The notes below the pieces were generated by a model. That model did no database searches and was not told where the DNA came from. It worked only from the letters and a program-made list of their open reading frames with translations. This document shows, in pieces, positions 1 through 9,601 of a stretch of DNA of 64,000 nucleotides. Source of the DNA: CAZMBI01 sp964564675. Lineage in GTDB: Bacteria > Pseudomonadota > Alphaproteobacteria > Rickettsiales > UBA3002. Position 1 is the stretch's first letter. Every line of letters starts with the position of its first letter. The DNA lies in the NCBI GenBank assembly GCA_964564675.1, contig CAZMBI010000001.1:62001-126000 (forward strand). The letters are read 5' to 3'. The position numbers and the translations under genes are program-made.

Positions 1-1
1 T

Positions 2-466
2 GCGCTGGCCCTGCAAAACGTAATGGAAAAAAGCGGGCTGGAAACGCGGGTGCTCTCAGCCATGACCATCCAGGAAGTGTGCGAGCCCTATATCCGCCGC
101 CGTGCCATCCGCCATATGGAGCGCGGTCGCGTGGTGATTTTCGCCGCCGGCACCGGCAATCCGTTTTTCACCACCGATACCGCCGCCGCACTGCGCGCCT
201 CGGAAATGAATTGCGACGCGCTGATGAAAGGCACGCAGGTGGACGGTGTCTACGACCAGGACCCCAACAGCCATGCGGACGCCAATCGCTTTGACACGCT
301 GAGCTATCATGAGGTGCTGACGCGGGATCTGAAAGTGATGGACGCCGCCGCCATTTCTCTTTCGCGGGAAAACCAGATTCCGATTCTGGTGTTCTCTCTG
401 AAAGATCGGGGCGCCTTCGCCCGTGTGGTGTGCGGCGAAGGAACATTTACCATTATTAAAGATTAA
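2..466 (+). CDS. pyrH: UMP kinase, C-terminal part (start lies before the window)
   Basis: Phosphorylates UMP to UDP with ATP for pyrimidine nucleotide supply in the cytoplasm. The open frame runs in from base 2 with no start of its own. Visible are the bacterial UMP kinase stretch [16 protein letters not shown], the nucleotide-site motif [19 protein letters not shown] and the VDGVYDQDP motif typical of the amino-acid-kinase fold. Roughly the last two thirds of a ~240-residue enzyme is present. It is followed by frr, the usual bacterial order (pyrH-frr-uppS-cdsA). An internal ATG at base 23 is not the real start because homology continues upstream of it. Confidence 0.95.
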   Translation, partial: ALALQNVMEKSGLETRVLSAMTIQEVCEPYIRRRAIRHMERGRVVIFAAGTGNPFFTTDTAAALRASEMNCDALMKGTQVDGVYDQDPNSHADANRFDTLSYHEVLTRDLKVMDAAAISLSRENQIPILVFSLKDRGAFARVVCGEGTFTIIKD

Positions 467-539
467 GTGACAGCTTTGCGGGGTTCAGGTTCCGGCGTTG
501 GCAAAAAGCCTGAAACCCGTACCAGACAAGGAGCCAGTT

Positions 540-1091
540 ATGACCGACATCAATGATCTCCGCCGCCGCATGGACGGCGCACTAAAAACCCTGCACGGCG
601 AATTCAGTGGCCTGCGCACGGGCCGCGCCTTCAGCGGGATGCTCGACCCAGTGCAGGTGGAAGCCTATGGCACGACCATGCCGCTTAATCAGCTGGCCAG
701 CGTCAGCACGCCCGAGGCAAGGCTGGTTACCGTCCAGGTGTGGGATAAAACCATGGTCAAAGCAGTGGAAAAGGCCATCCGTGAATCCAATCTCGGGCTA
801 AACCCGGCGGTTGACGGGCAGAATATCCGCGTGCCGGTGCCCGAACTCTCAGAGGAGCGCCGCAGAGAACTGGTGAAAGTGGCGCATAAATACGCCGAAA
901 ACGCCAAGATTGCCGTGCGCAATGTCCGCCGCGACGGCATGGATGCCCTGAAGAAACAGGAAAAAGACGGCGATATTTCCGAAGACGAGCATCGCCGCAA
1001 GGCCGACGAAATCCAAAAGGCCACCGATGAGTTCATAAAGAAAATCGATGACGCACTCGCCGACAAAGAAAAAGATATTATGCAAGTGTAG
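540..1091 (+). CDS. frr: Ribosome recycling factor
   Basis: Splits post-termination ribosomes together with EF-G. The product is 183 residues, close to the usual 185. Family features seen are [14 protein letters not shown] near the N-terminus, [19 protein letters not shown] in the middle, and the C-terminal three-helix bundle rich in Lys and Glu containing RNVRRDGMD. The frame is open from base 498, but the ATG at 540 is preferred because AAGGAG lies at 528-533 and because it gives the family N-terminus. It sits 73 bases after pyrH and is probably co-transcribed with it. Confidence 0.96.
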   Translation: MTDINDLRRRMDGALKTLHGEFSGLRTGRAFSGMLDPVQVEAYGTTMPLNQLASVSTPEARLVTVQVWDKTMVKAVEKAIRESNLGLNPAVDGQNIRVPVPELSEERRRELVKVAHKYAENAKIAVRNVRRDGMDALKKQEKDGDISEDEHRRKADEIQKATDEFIKKIDDALADKEKDIMQV

Positions 1092-1142
1092 GCATCAGGC
1101 ATCGGGTATCAGGTATCGGTTAATTTTCTGATGCCTGATGCC
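1091..1142. repeat. 13-bp perfect inverted repeat between frr and uppS
   Basis: GGCATCAGGCATC at 1091-1103 is matched by its exact reverse complement at 1130-1142, with a 26-base loop that carries degenerate copies (GGTATCAGGTATC). Further GATGCC units follow to about 1157. Related TATCAGGCATC or GATGCCTGA strings occur at 60600 and just before ubiE (about 47491). It could form a hairpin within the operon mRNA. No T-run follows, so it is not a standard terminator. Confidence 0.75.
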
Positions 1143-1171
1143 TGAACACTGATGCCTCACCTGAGGCACCG

Positions 1172-1903
1172 ATGGCCCTAATATCCGAGCAATCCGCTAC
1201 ACAGATCAGCACACCACGCCACATCGCCATTATTATGGACGGCAACGGCCGCTGGGCGCAACAGCATGGCCTGCCGCGCCGAGCCGGACATCAGCGCGGC
1301 TCCGATGCACTCAAAGCGCTGCTCGAAAACTGCCGCGGCATGGGTATTGGCTATATGACGGTTTATGCGTTCTCCTCCGAAAACTGGAATCGCTCACCCC
1401 CGGAGGTCAACGACTTAATGGACCTGATGCGATTTTACCTGCGCTGGGAAATCAAGACGCTGCATAAAAACGGCGTGCGCGTGCAGTTCATCGGCGACCG
1501 CACCACCCTCTCGCCTGATATTCAGGATGAACTGCAGGCCACCGAAGCGCTGACGGCGCGCAACAGCGCGCTGCATCTGACCGTGGCGCTCAGTTACGGC
1601 AGTCGCCAGGAGTTGATGCAGACCATCAAAACCATCGCCGTGGAAGTAGCAAGCGGCAAACTGAACCCCGATGAGATCGATGAATATACCATCCTCGCGC
1701 ATCTGGATACCGCCAACCTGCCCGATCCGGACCTGCTGATCCGTACCGGCGGCGAAAAACGCCTGAGCAATTTCCTGCTGTGGCAATCAGCGTATACGGA
1801 GTTGTATTTTACCGAAACGCTGTGGCCGGATTTCACCATCGACCATCTGCGCGCGGCAATCGAGGATTATGCCGGGCGCGAGCGCCGCTTCGGTGCACGT
1901 TAA
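1172..1903 (+). CDS. uppS: (2Z,6E)-farnesyl-PP cis-prenyltransferase: undecaprenyl diphosphate synthase
   Basis: Adds isopentenyl units to farnesyl diphosphate to make the C55 lipid carrier for peptidoglycan and polysaccharide assembly. The 243-residue product has the cis-prenyltransferase signature HIAIIMDGNGRWA with the catalytic Asp at residue 23, the substrate loop TVYAFSSENWNRSP, and the C-terminal RTGGEKRLSNFLLWQSAYTE that binds the diphosphate. Length is normal. It lies in the lipid-envelope operon, followed by cdsA and dxr, the latter supplying isoprenoid precursor. Confidence 0.96.
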   Translation: MALISEQSATQISTPRHIAIIMDGNGRWAQQHGLPRRAGHQRGSDALKALLENCRGMGIGYMTVYAFSSENWNRSPPEVNDLMDLMRFYLRWEIKTLHKNGVRVQFIGDRTTLSPDIQDELQATEALTARNSALHLTVALSYGSRQELMQTIKTIAVEVASGKLNPDEIDEYTILAHLDTANLPDPDLLIRTGGEKRLSNFLLWQSAYTELYFTETLWPDFTIDHLRAAIEDYAGRERRFGAR

Positions 1904-1950
1904 CGTTATTTAGCATTGATTCCGGGCGCGTGATCTATGATAAATAATTG

Positions 1951-2595
1951 ATGCTGCAAGCCTTTACTTCGGAACTGTTAAAGCGGATCGTGCTCGGTGG
2001 CCTGCTTGCCGCCGCCGCGTTATTCTGCACGCAGTATAACGCCTTTGCCTTTCATGCGATGGTGCTGGTGGTCGCTCTGCTCGCCTATGCCGAGTGGCTG
2101 GATCTGACCCAGGACGAATCCAAACTGCTGCAGAAATTCGGCGGGCTAGTTTATATCGGCCTGCCCGTGTGGTCGCTTGTGGTGCTGCGCGGCACCGGCT
2201 CGGCGGACCTGGTCTTGAGCCTGTTTGCCATGGTCTGGGCAACCGATATCGCCGCCTACTTCGGCGGCAAAGCGTTTGGCAAACACCCGCTGATGCCTGC
2301 CATTAGCCCCGGGAAAACCTGGGAGGGGCTGGGCATCGGGGTGCTGGCTGCCGGTGTGGCGGGCATGCTCAGCGCGTTTTTTGCCAGCTTTCCCGCGCAT
2401 TTTTATGAAGGGTTCGGCGTCGGACTGGTTATCGCACTGGTCGCGCAGGCAGGCGATTTGTTCGAATCCTGGCTCAAGCGCAGGGCGGGCGTGAAAGACT
2501 CCAGCAGCCTGCTTCCCGGCCACGGCGGAATACTCGACCGCGTCGACGGGCTGATCGCCGCCGCGCCGGTATATGCGGTTATGGTGACGATATAA
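1951..2595 (+). CDS. cdsA: Phosphatidate cytidylyltransferase (CDP-diglyceride synthase)
   Basis: Converts phosphatidic acid and CTP to CDP-diacylglycerol, the branch point of phospholipid synthesis, in the inner membrane. The ~214-residue protein is almost all hydrophobic helices, starting with LLKRIVLGGLLAAAALF. The diagnostic C-terminal signature is present: SPGKTWEGLGIG, then GDLFESWLKRRAGVKDSS and GHGGILDRVDG. Length is at the short end for the family (about 215-285). ATG 1951 directly follows an alternative TTG at 1948, and neither has a strong ribosome site. Confidence 0.93.
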   Translation: MLQAFTSELLKRIVLGGLLAAAALFCTQYNAFAFHAMVLVVALLAYAEWLDLTQDESKLLQKFGGLVYIGLPVWSLVVLRGTGSADLVLSLFAMVWATDIAAYFGGKAFGKHPLMPAISPGKTWEGLGIGVLAAGVAGMLSAFFASFPAHFYEGFGVGLVIALVAQAGDLFESWLKRRAGVKDSSSLLPGHGGILDRVDGLIAAAPVYAVMVTI

Positions 2596-2627
2596 GCCGG
2601 CATTCACTCCGGCGATTAAGGGAGCGG

Positions 2628-3863
2628 ATGGCATGGATGACAGGCCGCCATTTTACTGCTACATGCATGCTTATGTCTGAGATAAGCGCAGTAGCACCCT
2701 TTGCCCCCTCCTCGCCGCGTACCATCAGTATTCTTGGCGCGACCGGCTCCATCGGCTGCAACACAATTGATCTCATTCGCCGCCAGCCCGAGTGCTATTT
2801 GGTTGAAGCGCTGACCGCGCAGGACAATGTGGATAAACTCATCGCCCAGGCCAAAGAATTGTGCCCACGTTTGGCAGTGATCGGCAACGAGGCGCATTAC
2901 GCCACACTGAAAGAGGCGCTGACCGGCAGCGGCACCGAGGTAGCCGCCGGCGAAGCGGGCCTTATCGAAGCCGCCGCCCGGCCGGCCGACTGGCTGATGG
3001 CGGCGATTGTCGGAGTGGCCGGACTGAAGCCTACCTTAACCGCCATCGAGCGCGGCGCAACGGTGGCGCTTGCCAATAAGGAGGCGCTGGTCAGCGCCGG
3101 TAATCTGGTGATGGCCGCCTGCAAACGGGCAAATGCAACATTGCTGCCGGTGGATTCCGAACATAACGCCATTTTTCAGGTGCTGGATACCAGCCGACCG
3201 GAACAGATTGATAAAATCACACTGACCGCCTCCGGTGGGCCGTTTCGCACGCGGGCGCTCGCCGAGATGGAGCAGATTACACCGCAAGAGGCAGTACGCC
3301 ACCCCAACTGGGATATGGGCGCGAAAATCTCGGTTGATTCGGCCACCATGATGAACAAGGGACTCGAGCTGATTGAGGCTTATCACCTGTTCCCGCTGGC
3401 CATCGAACAGCTTGACGTCATCGTCCATCCGCAATCGATCGTGCACAGCCTGGTGCATTACCACGACGGCTCGGTATTGGCCCAGCTCGGCGCGCCGGAT
3501 ATGCGCATTCCCATTGCCTATACCTTAAGCTGGCCGGAACGCATGCACGCCCCGACCCCGCGATTGAATCTGGCGGATATTGCCCGGCTGGAGTTTGAAA
3601 TGCCAGATGAAAGACGGTTTCCGGCGCTGCGTCTGGCGCGTGCGGCGTTGCAGGCCGGCAACTGCGCCACGGCAACGCTCAATGCCGCCAACGAAGTCGC
3701 CGTTGCCCGCTTTTTAAAGGGCGAGATTTTGTTTACGGATATTGCAAATATTGTAGAATATGCGCTGGAAAAACTGGAAAACCGAGAGATTACGAGTCTT
3801 GATGATGCGCTGGCCTGCGACCGGCAGGCGCGGGATATGGCCGCGGCACATCGTATTAAATAA
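2628..3863 (+). CDS. dxr: 1-deoxy-D-xylulose 5-phosphate reductoisomerase
   Basis: First committed step of the MEP isoprenoid pathway: DXP to 2-C-methyl-D-erythritol 4-phosphate with NADPH. The NADPH motif ILGATGSIGCNT, the metal site motif DSEHNAIFQ, and the substrate-loop NKGLELIEAYHLF with HPQSIVHS are all present. From ATG 2628, which has an AAGGGAG-like site just upstream, the protein is 411 residues with about 25 extra residues before the NADPH motif. ATGs at 2667 and 2673 would give a more usual N-terminus, so the start is uncertain. It provides precursors used by uppS and the polyprenyl synthase at 26019; ispDF at 12126 acts next in the pathway. Confidence 0.95.
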   Translation: MAWMTGRHFTATCMLMSEISAVAPFAPSSPRTISILGATGSIGCNTIDLIRRQPECYLVEALTAQDNVDKLIAQAKELCPRLAVIGNEAHYATLKEALTGSGTEVAAGEAGLIEAAARPADWLMAAIVGVAGLKPTLTAIERGATVALANKEALVSAGNLVMAACKRANATLLPVDSEHNAIFQVLDTSRPEQIDKITLTASGGPFRTRALAEMEQITPQEAVRHPNWDMGAKISVDSATMMNKGLELIEAYHLFPLAIEQLDVIVHPQSIVHSLVHYHDGSVLAQLGAPDMRIPIAYTLSWPERMHAPTPRLNLADIARLEFEMPDERRFPALRLARAALQAGNCATATLNAANEVAVARFLKGEILFTDIANIVEYALEKLENREITSLDDALACDRQARDMAAAHRIK

Positions 3864-3891
3864 AGCCTCATTGTCCCTGCAAGGAGAGTAA

Positions 3892-5019
3892 ATGGAATTA
3901 TTACTGACCGGCCTGCATTACGCGCTGTCATTTATCGTCATTTTGAGTGTCATCGTATTTATTCACGAATTCGGACATTATTTCGTGGCGCGGCTGTGCG
4001 GTGTGCGGATTGAAACCTTTTCCATCGGATTTGGGCGCGAGATTTACGGGTTTAACGATCAGGCCGGCACGCGCTGGAAATTCTCGATGTGGCCGTTGGG
4101 CGGCTATGTCAAAATGTTCGGTGACGAAGGCGCAGCCAGCACGCCCGACAATGATCATATCGAGGAGATGAGCGAGAGCGAGCGGCGCGTCAGCTTTCAT
4201 TGCAAATCGCTATGGCAAAAGGCGTTGATTGTGGCAGCCGGCCCGGCCGCCAATTTTATTCTGACCATCGGCATCATGACATTTTTTCTTTATACCAGCG
4301 GGGTTTCCTCCACCGAACCGGTGATCGGCGAGGTCATGCCCGATACGCCCGCCGCCGAAGCCGGGCTGCAACCGGGTGATCGCATCGTGCAGGTAGACGG
4401 GCAGGATATCGACGCCTTCAGCGATATCCCCACGCTGATCGCCACCAACCTAGGCACCCCGCTTGAACTGACGATTGAACGTAACAGTGCGGCGCAATCG
4501 CTGACCATTACACCGATTGAACATAGCGACACCGACGCGCTGGGCAATGAGGTCACGCGCCCGCTGATCGGCATTAAAAGCCAGCAAATGACATTGCAGG
4601 AACTCTCCCTACCGCATGCGGTATGGATGGCGACCGAACGCACCTATGCGTTATGCGAGTTGAGCCTGCAGTTTCTCTGGCAGATGATCTCAGGCCAGCG
4701 CGAAGCCGATGATCTGAAAGGCCCGGTCGGGATTGCGCAGATGTCCGGTCAGGTCACCCAGTCGGGCGATACCACGGCGGAGACCGCTCGCATGATCCTA
4801 TGGTTTATAGCCATGCTCTCCGCCAATCTCGGATTGGTCAACCTGTTGCCGATTCCGCTGCTGGATGGCGGACATCTGGCTTATTATGGCATTGAAGCCC
4901 TGCAGGGACGCCCGATGGCACAGAAATTTCAGGAATTCGGCTTTAAGCTCGGCTTCATTCTGATTGGGTCGCTGATGGCCTTTACGCTATATAACGACCT
5001 CCGGCAGATTTTATTTTAG
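3892..5019 (+). CDS. rseP: Site-2 intramembrane zinc metalloprotease RseP
   Basis: Cleaves transmembrane anti-sigma factors and signal-peptide remnants inside the membrane. The 375-residue protein has the zinc motif HEFGH at residues 25-29 in the first transmembrane helix and the second active-site motif NLLPIPLLDGGHL with the Asp at about residue 325. A single PDZ domain (around residues 130-210, with AAEAGLQPGDRIVQVDG) lies between, where E. coli has two. A clear AAGGAGAG site precedes the ATG. It lies upstream of bamA, the usual place in this cluster. Confidence 0.95.
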   Translation: MELLLTGLHYALSFIVILSVIVFIHEFGHYFVARLCGVRIETFSIGFGREIYGFNDQAGTRWKFSMWPLGGYVKMFGDEGAASTPDNDHIEEMSESERRVSFHCKSLWQKALIVAAGPAANFILTIGIMTFFLYTSGVSSTEPVIGEVMPDTPAAEAGLQPGDRIVQVDGQDIDAFSDIPTLIATNLGTPLELTIERNSAAQSLTITPIEHSDTDALGNEVTRPLIGIKSQQMTLQELSLPHAVWMATERTYALCELSLQFLWQMISGQREADDLKGPVGIAQMSGQVTQSGDTTAETARMILWFIAMLSANLGLVNLLPIPLLDGGHLAYYGIEALQGRPMAQKFQEFGFKLGFILIGSLMAFTLYNDLRQILF

Positions 5020-5039
5020 GCGATTGTACAAAAAACGAC

Positions 5040-5108
5040 GACACGCAGATGGGAAAGTACTTTCGTCATTTCCTATTTTCGTGCTTTCGTACCTGCGTCT
5101 TTTCGTGA
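5040..5108. repeat. Short degenerate TTTCGT repeats between rseP and bamA
   Basis: Five TTTCGT-type units occur at irregular spacing (for example TACTTTCGTCA, TATTTTCGTGC, GCTTTCGTACC, CTTTTCGTGAC). Read on the other strand they are ACGAAA units. Similar TACGAAA strings occur in the gaps near 42066 and 52753. Spacing is too irregular for a CRISPR, and no function is evident. The rest of the gap to bamA (5109-5184) shows nothing else recognisable. Confidence 0.5.
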
Positions 5109-5184
5109 CTATTTTGTGCCCAAACCGAGCTTTTCGCTTGCGTTACCCCCGCTTTTTTCGCATTGGTAATAGGGTTTGACAATC

Positions 5185-7452
5185 ATGAAACAAACCCGGC
5201 GATATATTCTTCTGGCATGGCTGTGCTGCCTGGGCGCCCCGATGGTGGCGTTTGCCCAGCAGTTTACGGTGGAGCGCATCGTCGTCGAAGGCAATCAGCG
5301 GATTGAGGCCTCGACGGTAGAAACCTATCTCGGTGTTACCTCCGATACGACGACATCACAATCCGAGCTGAACCAAGGCCTTAAAGACTTATACGAAACC
5401 GGCTTTTTTGCCGATGTGAAGCTGCGACGGGAAAACGGCACACTTGTGGTTTCGGTGATTGAAAATCCCAGTGTGAACCGCGTGGCGTTTGAAGGCAATC
5501 GCGCCATTGACGATGAAGACCTGGAAAACGAAATCACTCTGCGCCCGCGCGCGATATATACCCGCACCGATGTGCAAAACGACGTCAAGCGGCTGCTTGA
5601 CTTGTACCGCCGCAACGGCCGCTATTCGGCCACCATTGAACCCAAAGTTATTCAAAAAGAACAAAACCGGGTGGATCTGGTGTTTGAAATCAATGAAGGG
5701 CCGGAAGCGTCGATTCAAAAGATTACCTTTATCGGCAATGAGGTCTTTTCCTCCTCAACGCTGGAAAGTGTGATTCGCTCCTCCACTTCGCGCTGGTACC
5801 AGTTTTTAAGCGATGATGATAAATACGACCCCGACCGCCTGGCGTTTGATCAGGAGCTGCTGCGTCGCTTCTACCAATCACAGGGTTATGCCGACTTTCA
5901 GGTCAAATCCGCTTTTGCCGAATTGACACCCGAACGCGACGCTTTTTACCTCACGTTCACGCTGGATGAAGGCCCGCGCTACGCTTTCGGTGAGATCGAC
6001 ATTGAAAGCGCCTTGCGCACAGATGTCGTGCCCGAGCTGAAACAGCACATTACGATGTCGCCCGGCGACACCTATGATGCCACGGCCGTGGAAACCACCA
6101 TCGATAAAATGATCGAAGTGCTGGGCGATCAGGGATTTGCGTTCGTTAATGTGGAGCCTGAACTCTCGCGCAATAAGGAAGAAAACGCCATCGATTTAAC
6201 CTATCGGGTCAAGGAAGGCTCGCGCGTTTATGTCGAGCGCATTAATATCAGCGGCAATGTGTCGACGCTGGATAAGGTGATCCGCCGCGAGTTCCGTCTT
6301 GCCGAAGGCGATGCCTACAGCACCACCAAGCTGCAACGCTCCGAACAGCGGCTGAATAATGTCGGGTATTTCGAAACGGTCAATGTGAATACCGAAGAGG
6401 GCAGTGACCCGGATAAGATCGTGATTGATGTTGAAGTCGAGGAAAAATCCACCGGTGAAGTCTCGCTAGGCGCCGGCTTTTCTTCCACTGACGGCGCGCT
6501 GGCGGATATCGGCATCACCGAGCGCAACCTGCTCGGCCGCGGACAGGAACTGCGCTTCCGCGTGCTCGCCGCCACCGAGCGCCAGCAGTTCGATCTGGGC
6601 TTCACGGAACCCTATTTATTCGGGCGCGATTTGTCCGGCGGTGTTGATTTATATCGTATCACACAGGATTTCCGCTCGGAAAGCTCGTTCGACCGTGACG
6701 CCACCGGGGGCAAGCTGCGTATGGGTTATTCCTTAAGTGAAAAACTGCGCCATCAGGTCTTTTATTCGTTCGAAGAAAATACGATCAATAACGTCGATGA
6801 AGATGCCTCACGTTTTATTAAGGATCAGGAGGGAACCAATATCACCTCGATGGTAGGGCATTCCTTTGTCTATGATGACCGTAACAACCGCTTCGCCCCC
6901 ACCAGCGGCTGGTATTGGCGGTTGACCCAGGATCTCGCCGGTCTCGGCGGGGATGACCAGTTCCTGCGCAACGAAGTCCAGAGTGAATATTACATACCGG
7001 TAGCACCCAAATGGACGATTGCGCTGGCCGGATCGGCCGGACACATCCTGGCGCTGGATGATGACATCCGCATTAACCAGCGGTTCTTTGTCGGCGGTCG
7101 CGAGCTACGCGGCTTTGAGGATGCCGGGATCGGCCCGCGTGATGACATCTCCAAAGACGCCCTGGGCGGAAACACCTATTATACCGCCTCGGCCGAATTG
7201 CAGTTTCCCCTAGGTCTGCCGGAAGATCTGGGCTTTACCGGCGCGGTATTCTTCGATATCGGCTCGCTGTGGGACGCAGATGACAACGGTCCGGAAGTGA
7301 TTGACGAAAACTCCCTGCGCGCCGCCACCGGCGTGGGCATTGCCTGGTCCTCGCCGTTTGGCCCTATACGGATTGACTTCGCCAAGGCGGTGCTCAAAGA
7401 AGATTATGACATCGAAGAAACGCTGCGATTTAGTTTTGGCACTAGATTTTAA
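5185..7452 (+). CDS. bamA: Outer-membrane protein assembly factor BamA
   Basis: Central beta-barrel of the machine that folds proteins into the outer membrane. From ATG 5185 the product is 755 residues. It has a Sec signal peptide (residues 1-25, hydrophobic LLAWLCCLGAP, cleaved after AFA), five POTRA repeats to about residue 425 (for example VEGNQRIEASTVETYLG and INISGNVSTLDKVIRREF), and a C-terminal Omp85 barrel with the conserved VGGRELRGF motif. It ends in Phe (RFSFGTRF), the outer-membrane insertion signal. A TTG at 5176 is possible but less likely. The chaperone gene skp follows directly. Confidence 0.97.
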   Translation: MKQTRRYILLAWLCCLGAPMVAFAQQFTVERIVVEGNQRIEASTVETYLGVTSDTTTSQSELNQGLKDLYETGFFADVKLRRENGTLVVSVIENPSVNRVAFEGNRAIDDEDLENEITLRPRAIYTRTDVQNDVKRLLDLYRRNGRYSATIEPKVIQKEQNRVDLVFEINEGPEASIQKITFIGNEVFSSSTLESVIRSSTSRWYQFLSDDDKYDPDRLAFDQELLRRFYQSQGYADFQVKSAFAELTPERDAFYLTFTLDEGPRYAFGEIDIESALRTDVVPELKQHITMSPGDTYDATAVETTIDKMIEVLGDQGFAFVNVEPELSRNKEENAIDLTYRVKEGSRVYVERINISGNVSTLDKVIRREFRLAEGDAYSTTKLQRSEQRLNNVGYFETVNVNTEEGSDPDKIVIDVEVEEKSTGEVSLGAGFSSTDGALADIGITERNLLGRGQELRFRVLAATERQQFDLGFTEPYLFGRDLSGGVDLYRITQDFRSESSFDRDATGGKLRMGYSLSEKLRHQVFYSFEENTINNVDEDASRFIKDQEGTNITSMVGHSFVYDDRNNRFAPTSGWYWRLTQDLAGLGGDDQFLRNEVQSEYYIPVAPKWTIALAGSAGHILALDDDIRINQRFFVGGRELRGFEDAGIGPRDDISKDALGGNTYYTASAELQFPLGLPEDLGFTGAVFFDIGSLWDADDNGPEVIDENSLRAATGVGIAWSSPFGPIRIDFAKAVLKEDYDIEETLRFSFGTRF

Positions 7453-7525
7453 TCCTGTTTTCCGGCATAGTGCGGCGCAAACATAAGGTTAATGTGTGCC
7501 TGCAACCATCAATCAAAGGATTGTT

Positions 7526-8065
7526 ATGAAACCAATTATATATTCACTTTTTGCTGTCATTGCTTTGGTGATAAGCACAGCTCCCGCCATGGCCGAGCAA
7601 AAAATAGCGGTGGTCAACATCCAGCAGATCATGCGCGAGGCCAAGGCCGCTGACGCCATCCGCAGCCAGATGAAAGCCAAGCAGAAATCCTTTCAGGAAC
7701 AGCTGGACGGTCGCGAAAAAACATTGCAGGAGCAGGACCAGGAGCTGGCCAAGCAACGCTCGGTACTGTCTCAAGAAGCTTTTGAGGAGAAATATCAGGA
7801 ATTCCGCGAAAAGGCCGCCGATGCGCAAAAAGAGGTCCGCCAGAAGCGCGCCGCGCTGGACCGTGGGTTTAATGCCGCACTCAGTCAGGTGCAGGAAAAG
7901 GTCTTCGAAATCGTTGAAACTATCGCCCAGGAAAAGGATATCGACGCCGTCATCAGTACCGGCCAGATGCTGTATGCGCACCCCGATTTGGATCTGACCC
8001 AGGAGGTGCTGGAGCGGCTTAACCGCGAGATGCCTAACGTCAATGTGAATTTCGAACAGTTCTGA
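7526..8065 (+). CDS. skp: Periplasmic chaperone Skp/OmpH family
   Basis: Holds unfolded outer-membrane proteins in the periplasm for BamA. The 179-residue protein has a signal peptide ending APAMA, then the family start [13 protein letters not shown] and a long, highly charged coiled coil (about residues 45-125, rich in Lys, Gln and Glu) that forms the tentacles. ATG 7526 is chosen over an upstream GTG at 7496 because AAAGGA precedes it and the signal peptide starts there. Its place between bamA and lpxD is the standard order. Confidence 0.92.
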   Translation: MKPIIYSLFAVIALVISTAPAMAEQKIAVVNIQQIMREAKAADAIRSQMKAKQKSFQEQLDGREKTLQEQDQELAKQRSVLSQEAFEEKYQEFREKAADAQKEVRQKRAALDRGFNAALSQVQEKVFEIVETIAQEKDIDAVISTGQMLYAHPDLDLTQEVLERLNREMPNVNVNFEQF

Positions 8066-8088
8066 TATGGACGGAGTGCATCGACGGC

Positions 8089-9123
8089 ATGGCAGACCGG
8101 CGTTTCTTTCATAATAAAGGGCCTTTTACGCTCAAACAGATTGCCGAAATCAGCAATACTGAACTGGTGCGTGGCGAAGCAAAGCACGCAATTAACGACG
8201 TGGCGCCGCTGGATCGGGCGCAGGCCGATGAGATCACTTTTTTCGATAATACCAAATATGTTGACCAGTTTATCAACAGCCAGGCCGGTGCCTGCTTTGT
8301 CCGTGAGAAATACGCCGAGCGTGCCCCGCAGCACATGGCCCTGTTCGTGACCCATGATCCCTATCGCTGCTACGCGCAGGTGGCACAGGCGTATTATCCT
8401 TTTCTGCCGCCCAGCGACGGCATTTCCGATCACGCCATCGTTTCCCACACCGCCCGCATCGGTGACCACTGCGTGATCGGCGCTGGCGCAGTCATCGGCG
8501 ATCATGTGGTGATCGGAGAAGAATGTATTATCGGACCGAACGCCGTGATACAGGACGGGGTTACGATCGGAGATTTTACCCGTATCGGCGCGCTTTCATC
8601 GCTCAGCCATTGCCTGATCGGCTCGCACGTGATTATTCATCGTGGCGTTCATATCGGGCAAGACGGTTTCGGCTTCGCGATGGGGCGCGACGGCCATACC
8701 AAAGTGCCGCAGTTAGGTCGCGTGATCGTCGGCGATCATGTGGAAATCGGCGCCGGCAGCTGTATAGACCGCGGCACCGGGCCGGATACCAGCATCGGTG
8801 CCGGCACGAAAATCGATAATCTGGTGCAAATCGGCCATAATGTGCAAATCGGCCAACACACGGTCATCGTGGCCCAGGTCGGCGTAGCCGGAAGCACCAA
8901 AATCGGCGATGGAGTGGTGATCGGCGGCCAGGCGGGCATCGCCGGCCATCTGCATATCGGGTCGGGCGTCAAGCTCGCCGCGCGTAGCGGTGTCATGCAT
9001 GATATACCCGCCGGGCAATCGTATGGCGGCCTCCCTGCCGTACCAATAAAAGATTGGCATCGCCAGGGGATTGCGCTAAATCGACTCATCAAACGTAACC
9101 AAAACCAGACCGATGACAAGTAA
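8089..9123 (+). CDS. lpxD: UDP-3-O-(3-hydroxyacyl)glucosamine N-acyltransferase
   Basis: Third step of lipid A synthesis: transfers a hydroxyacyl chain from acyl carrier protein to the glucosamine nitrogen. The 344-residue protein has an N-terminal uridine-binding domain (about 1-110), then a left-handed beta-helix of hexapeptide repeats ([20 protein letters not shown] and many more). The family His lies in [12 protein letters not shown]. The C-terminus is an alpha-helical tail ending in a basic stretch. Its stop overlaps the start of fabZ by 11 bases, which suggests translational coupling. Confidence 0.96.
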   Translation: MADRRFFHNKGPFTLKQIAEISNTELVRGEAKHAINDVAPLDRAQADEITFFDNTKYVDQFINSQAGACFVREKYAERAPQHMALFVTHDPYRCYAQVAQAYYPFLPPSDGISDHAIVSHTARIGDHCVIGAGAVIGDHVVIGEECIIGPNAVIQDGVTIGDFTRIGALSSLSHCLIGSHVIIHRGVHIGQDGFGFAMGRDGHTKVPQLGRVIVGDHVEIGAGSCIDRGTGPDTSIGAGTKIDNLVQIGHNVQIGQHTVIVAQVGVAGSTKIGDGVVIGGQAGIAGHLHIGSGVKLAARSGVMHDIPAGQSYGGLPAVPIKDWHRQGIALNRLIKRNQNQTDDK

Positions 9124-9586
9124 TTTCCAGATCAATCCCGACTTGCCTCAACTGGGCCTGAGCGAGATCTACGATATGATCCCGCATCGGTTTCCGTTTT
9201 TGTTTGTCGATAAAGTCGTCAATGTCGAAAGCGGCAAACAGTGTGTGGGCATTAAGAACGTGACGATTAACGAACCGTTTTTCATGGGCCATTTTCCGGG
9301 CCATCCGGTGATGCCGGGTGTGCTGATTGTCGAGGCCATGGCGCAGACGGCCGGTTGCCTGGTGGTGCATACGCTGGGGCCTGATTCCCGCGGAAAACTG
9401 GTCTATTTCATGACGGTGGATACTGCCCGCTTCCGCAAGCCCGTGGCGCCAGGTGACGTGCTGCATGTGCATTGCACGATCAAACAGAGCCGCGGCAATG
9501 TCTGGAAATTTGAGGGCCTTGCCGAAGTGGACGGCAAAAAAGTTGCCGAAGCCACTTATTCGGCAATGATTATGGATAAGGAATAA
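9113..9586 (+). CDS. fabZ: 3-hydroxyacyl-ACP dehydratase FabZ
   Basis: Dehydrates 3-hydroxyacyl-ACP in fatty acid elongation and competes with LpxA and LpxD for 3-hydroxyacyl-ACP. The 157-residue hot-dog-fold protein has [14 protein letters not shown], the catalytic His in [12 protein letters not shown], and the Glu in [10 protein letters not shown]. It begins inside the end of lpxD (ATG at 9113) and is followed 15 bases later by lpxA, so the three genes are probably translated from one message. Confidence 0.97.
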   Translation: MTSNFQINPDLPQLGLSEIYDMIPHRFPFLFVDKVVNVESGKQCVGIKNVTINEPFFMGHFPGHPVMPGVLIVEAMAQTAGCLVVHTLGPDSRGKLVYFMTVDTARFRKPVAPGDVLHVHCTIKQSRGNVWKFEGLAEVDGKKVAEATYSAMIMDKE

Positions 9587-9601
9587 CAACACAGGTATCG
9601 C

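Noticed and set aside
5040..5108. Possible CRISPR array
   Set aside because: Units of only 6 bases at irregular spacing, no unique spacers of equal length, no cas genes.
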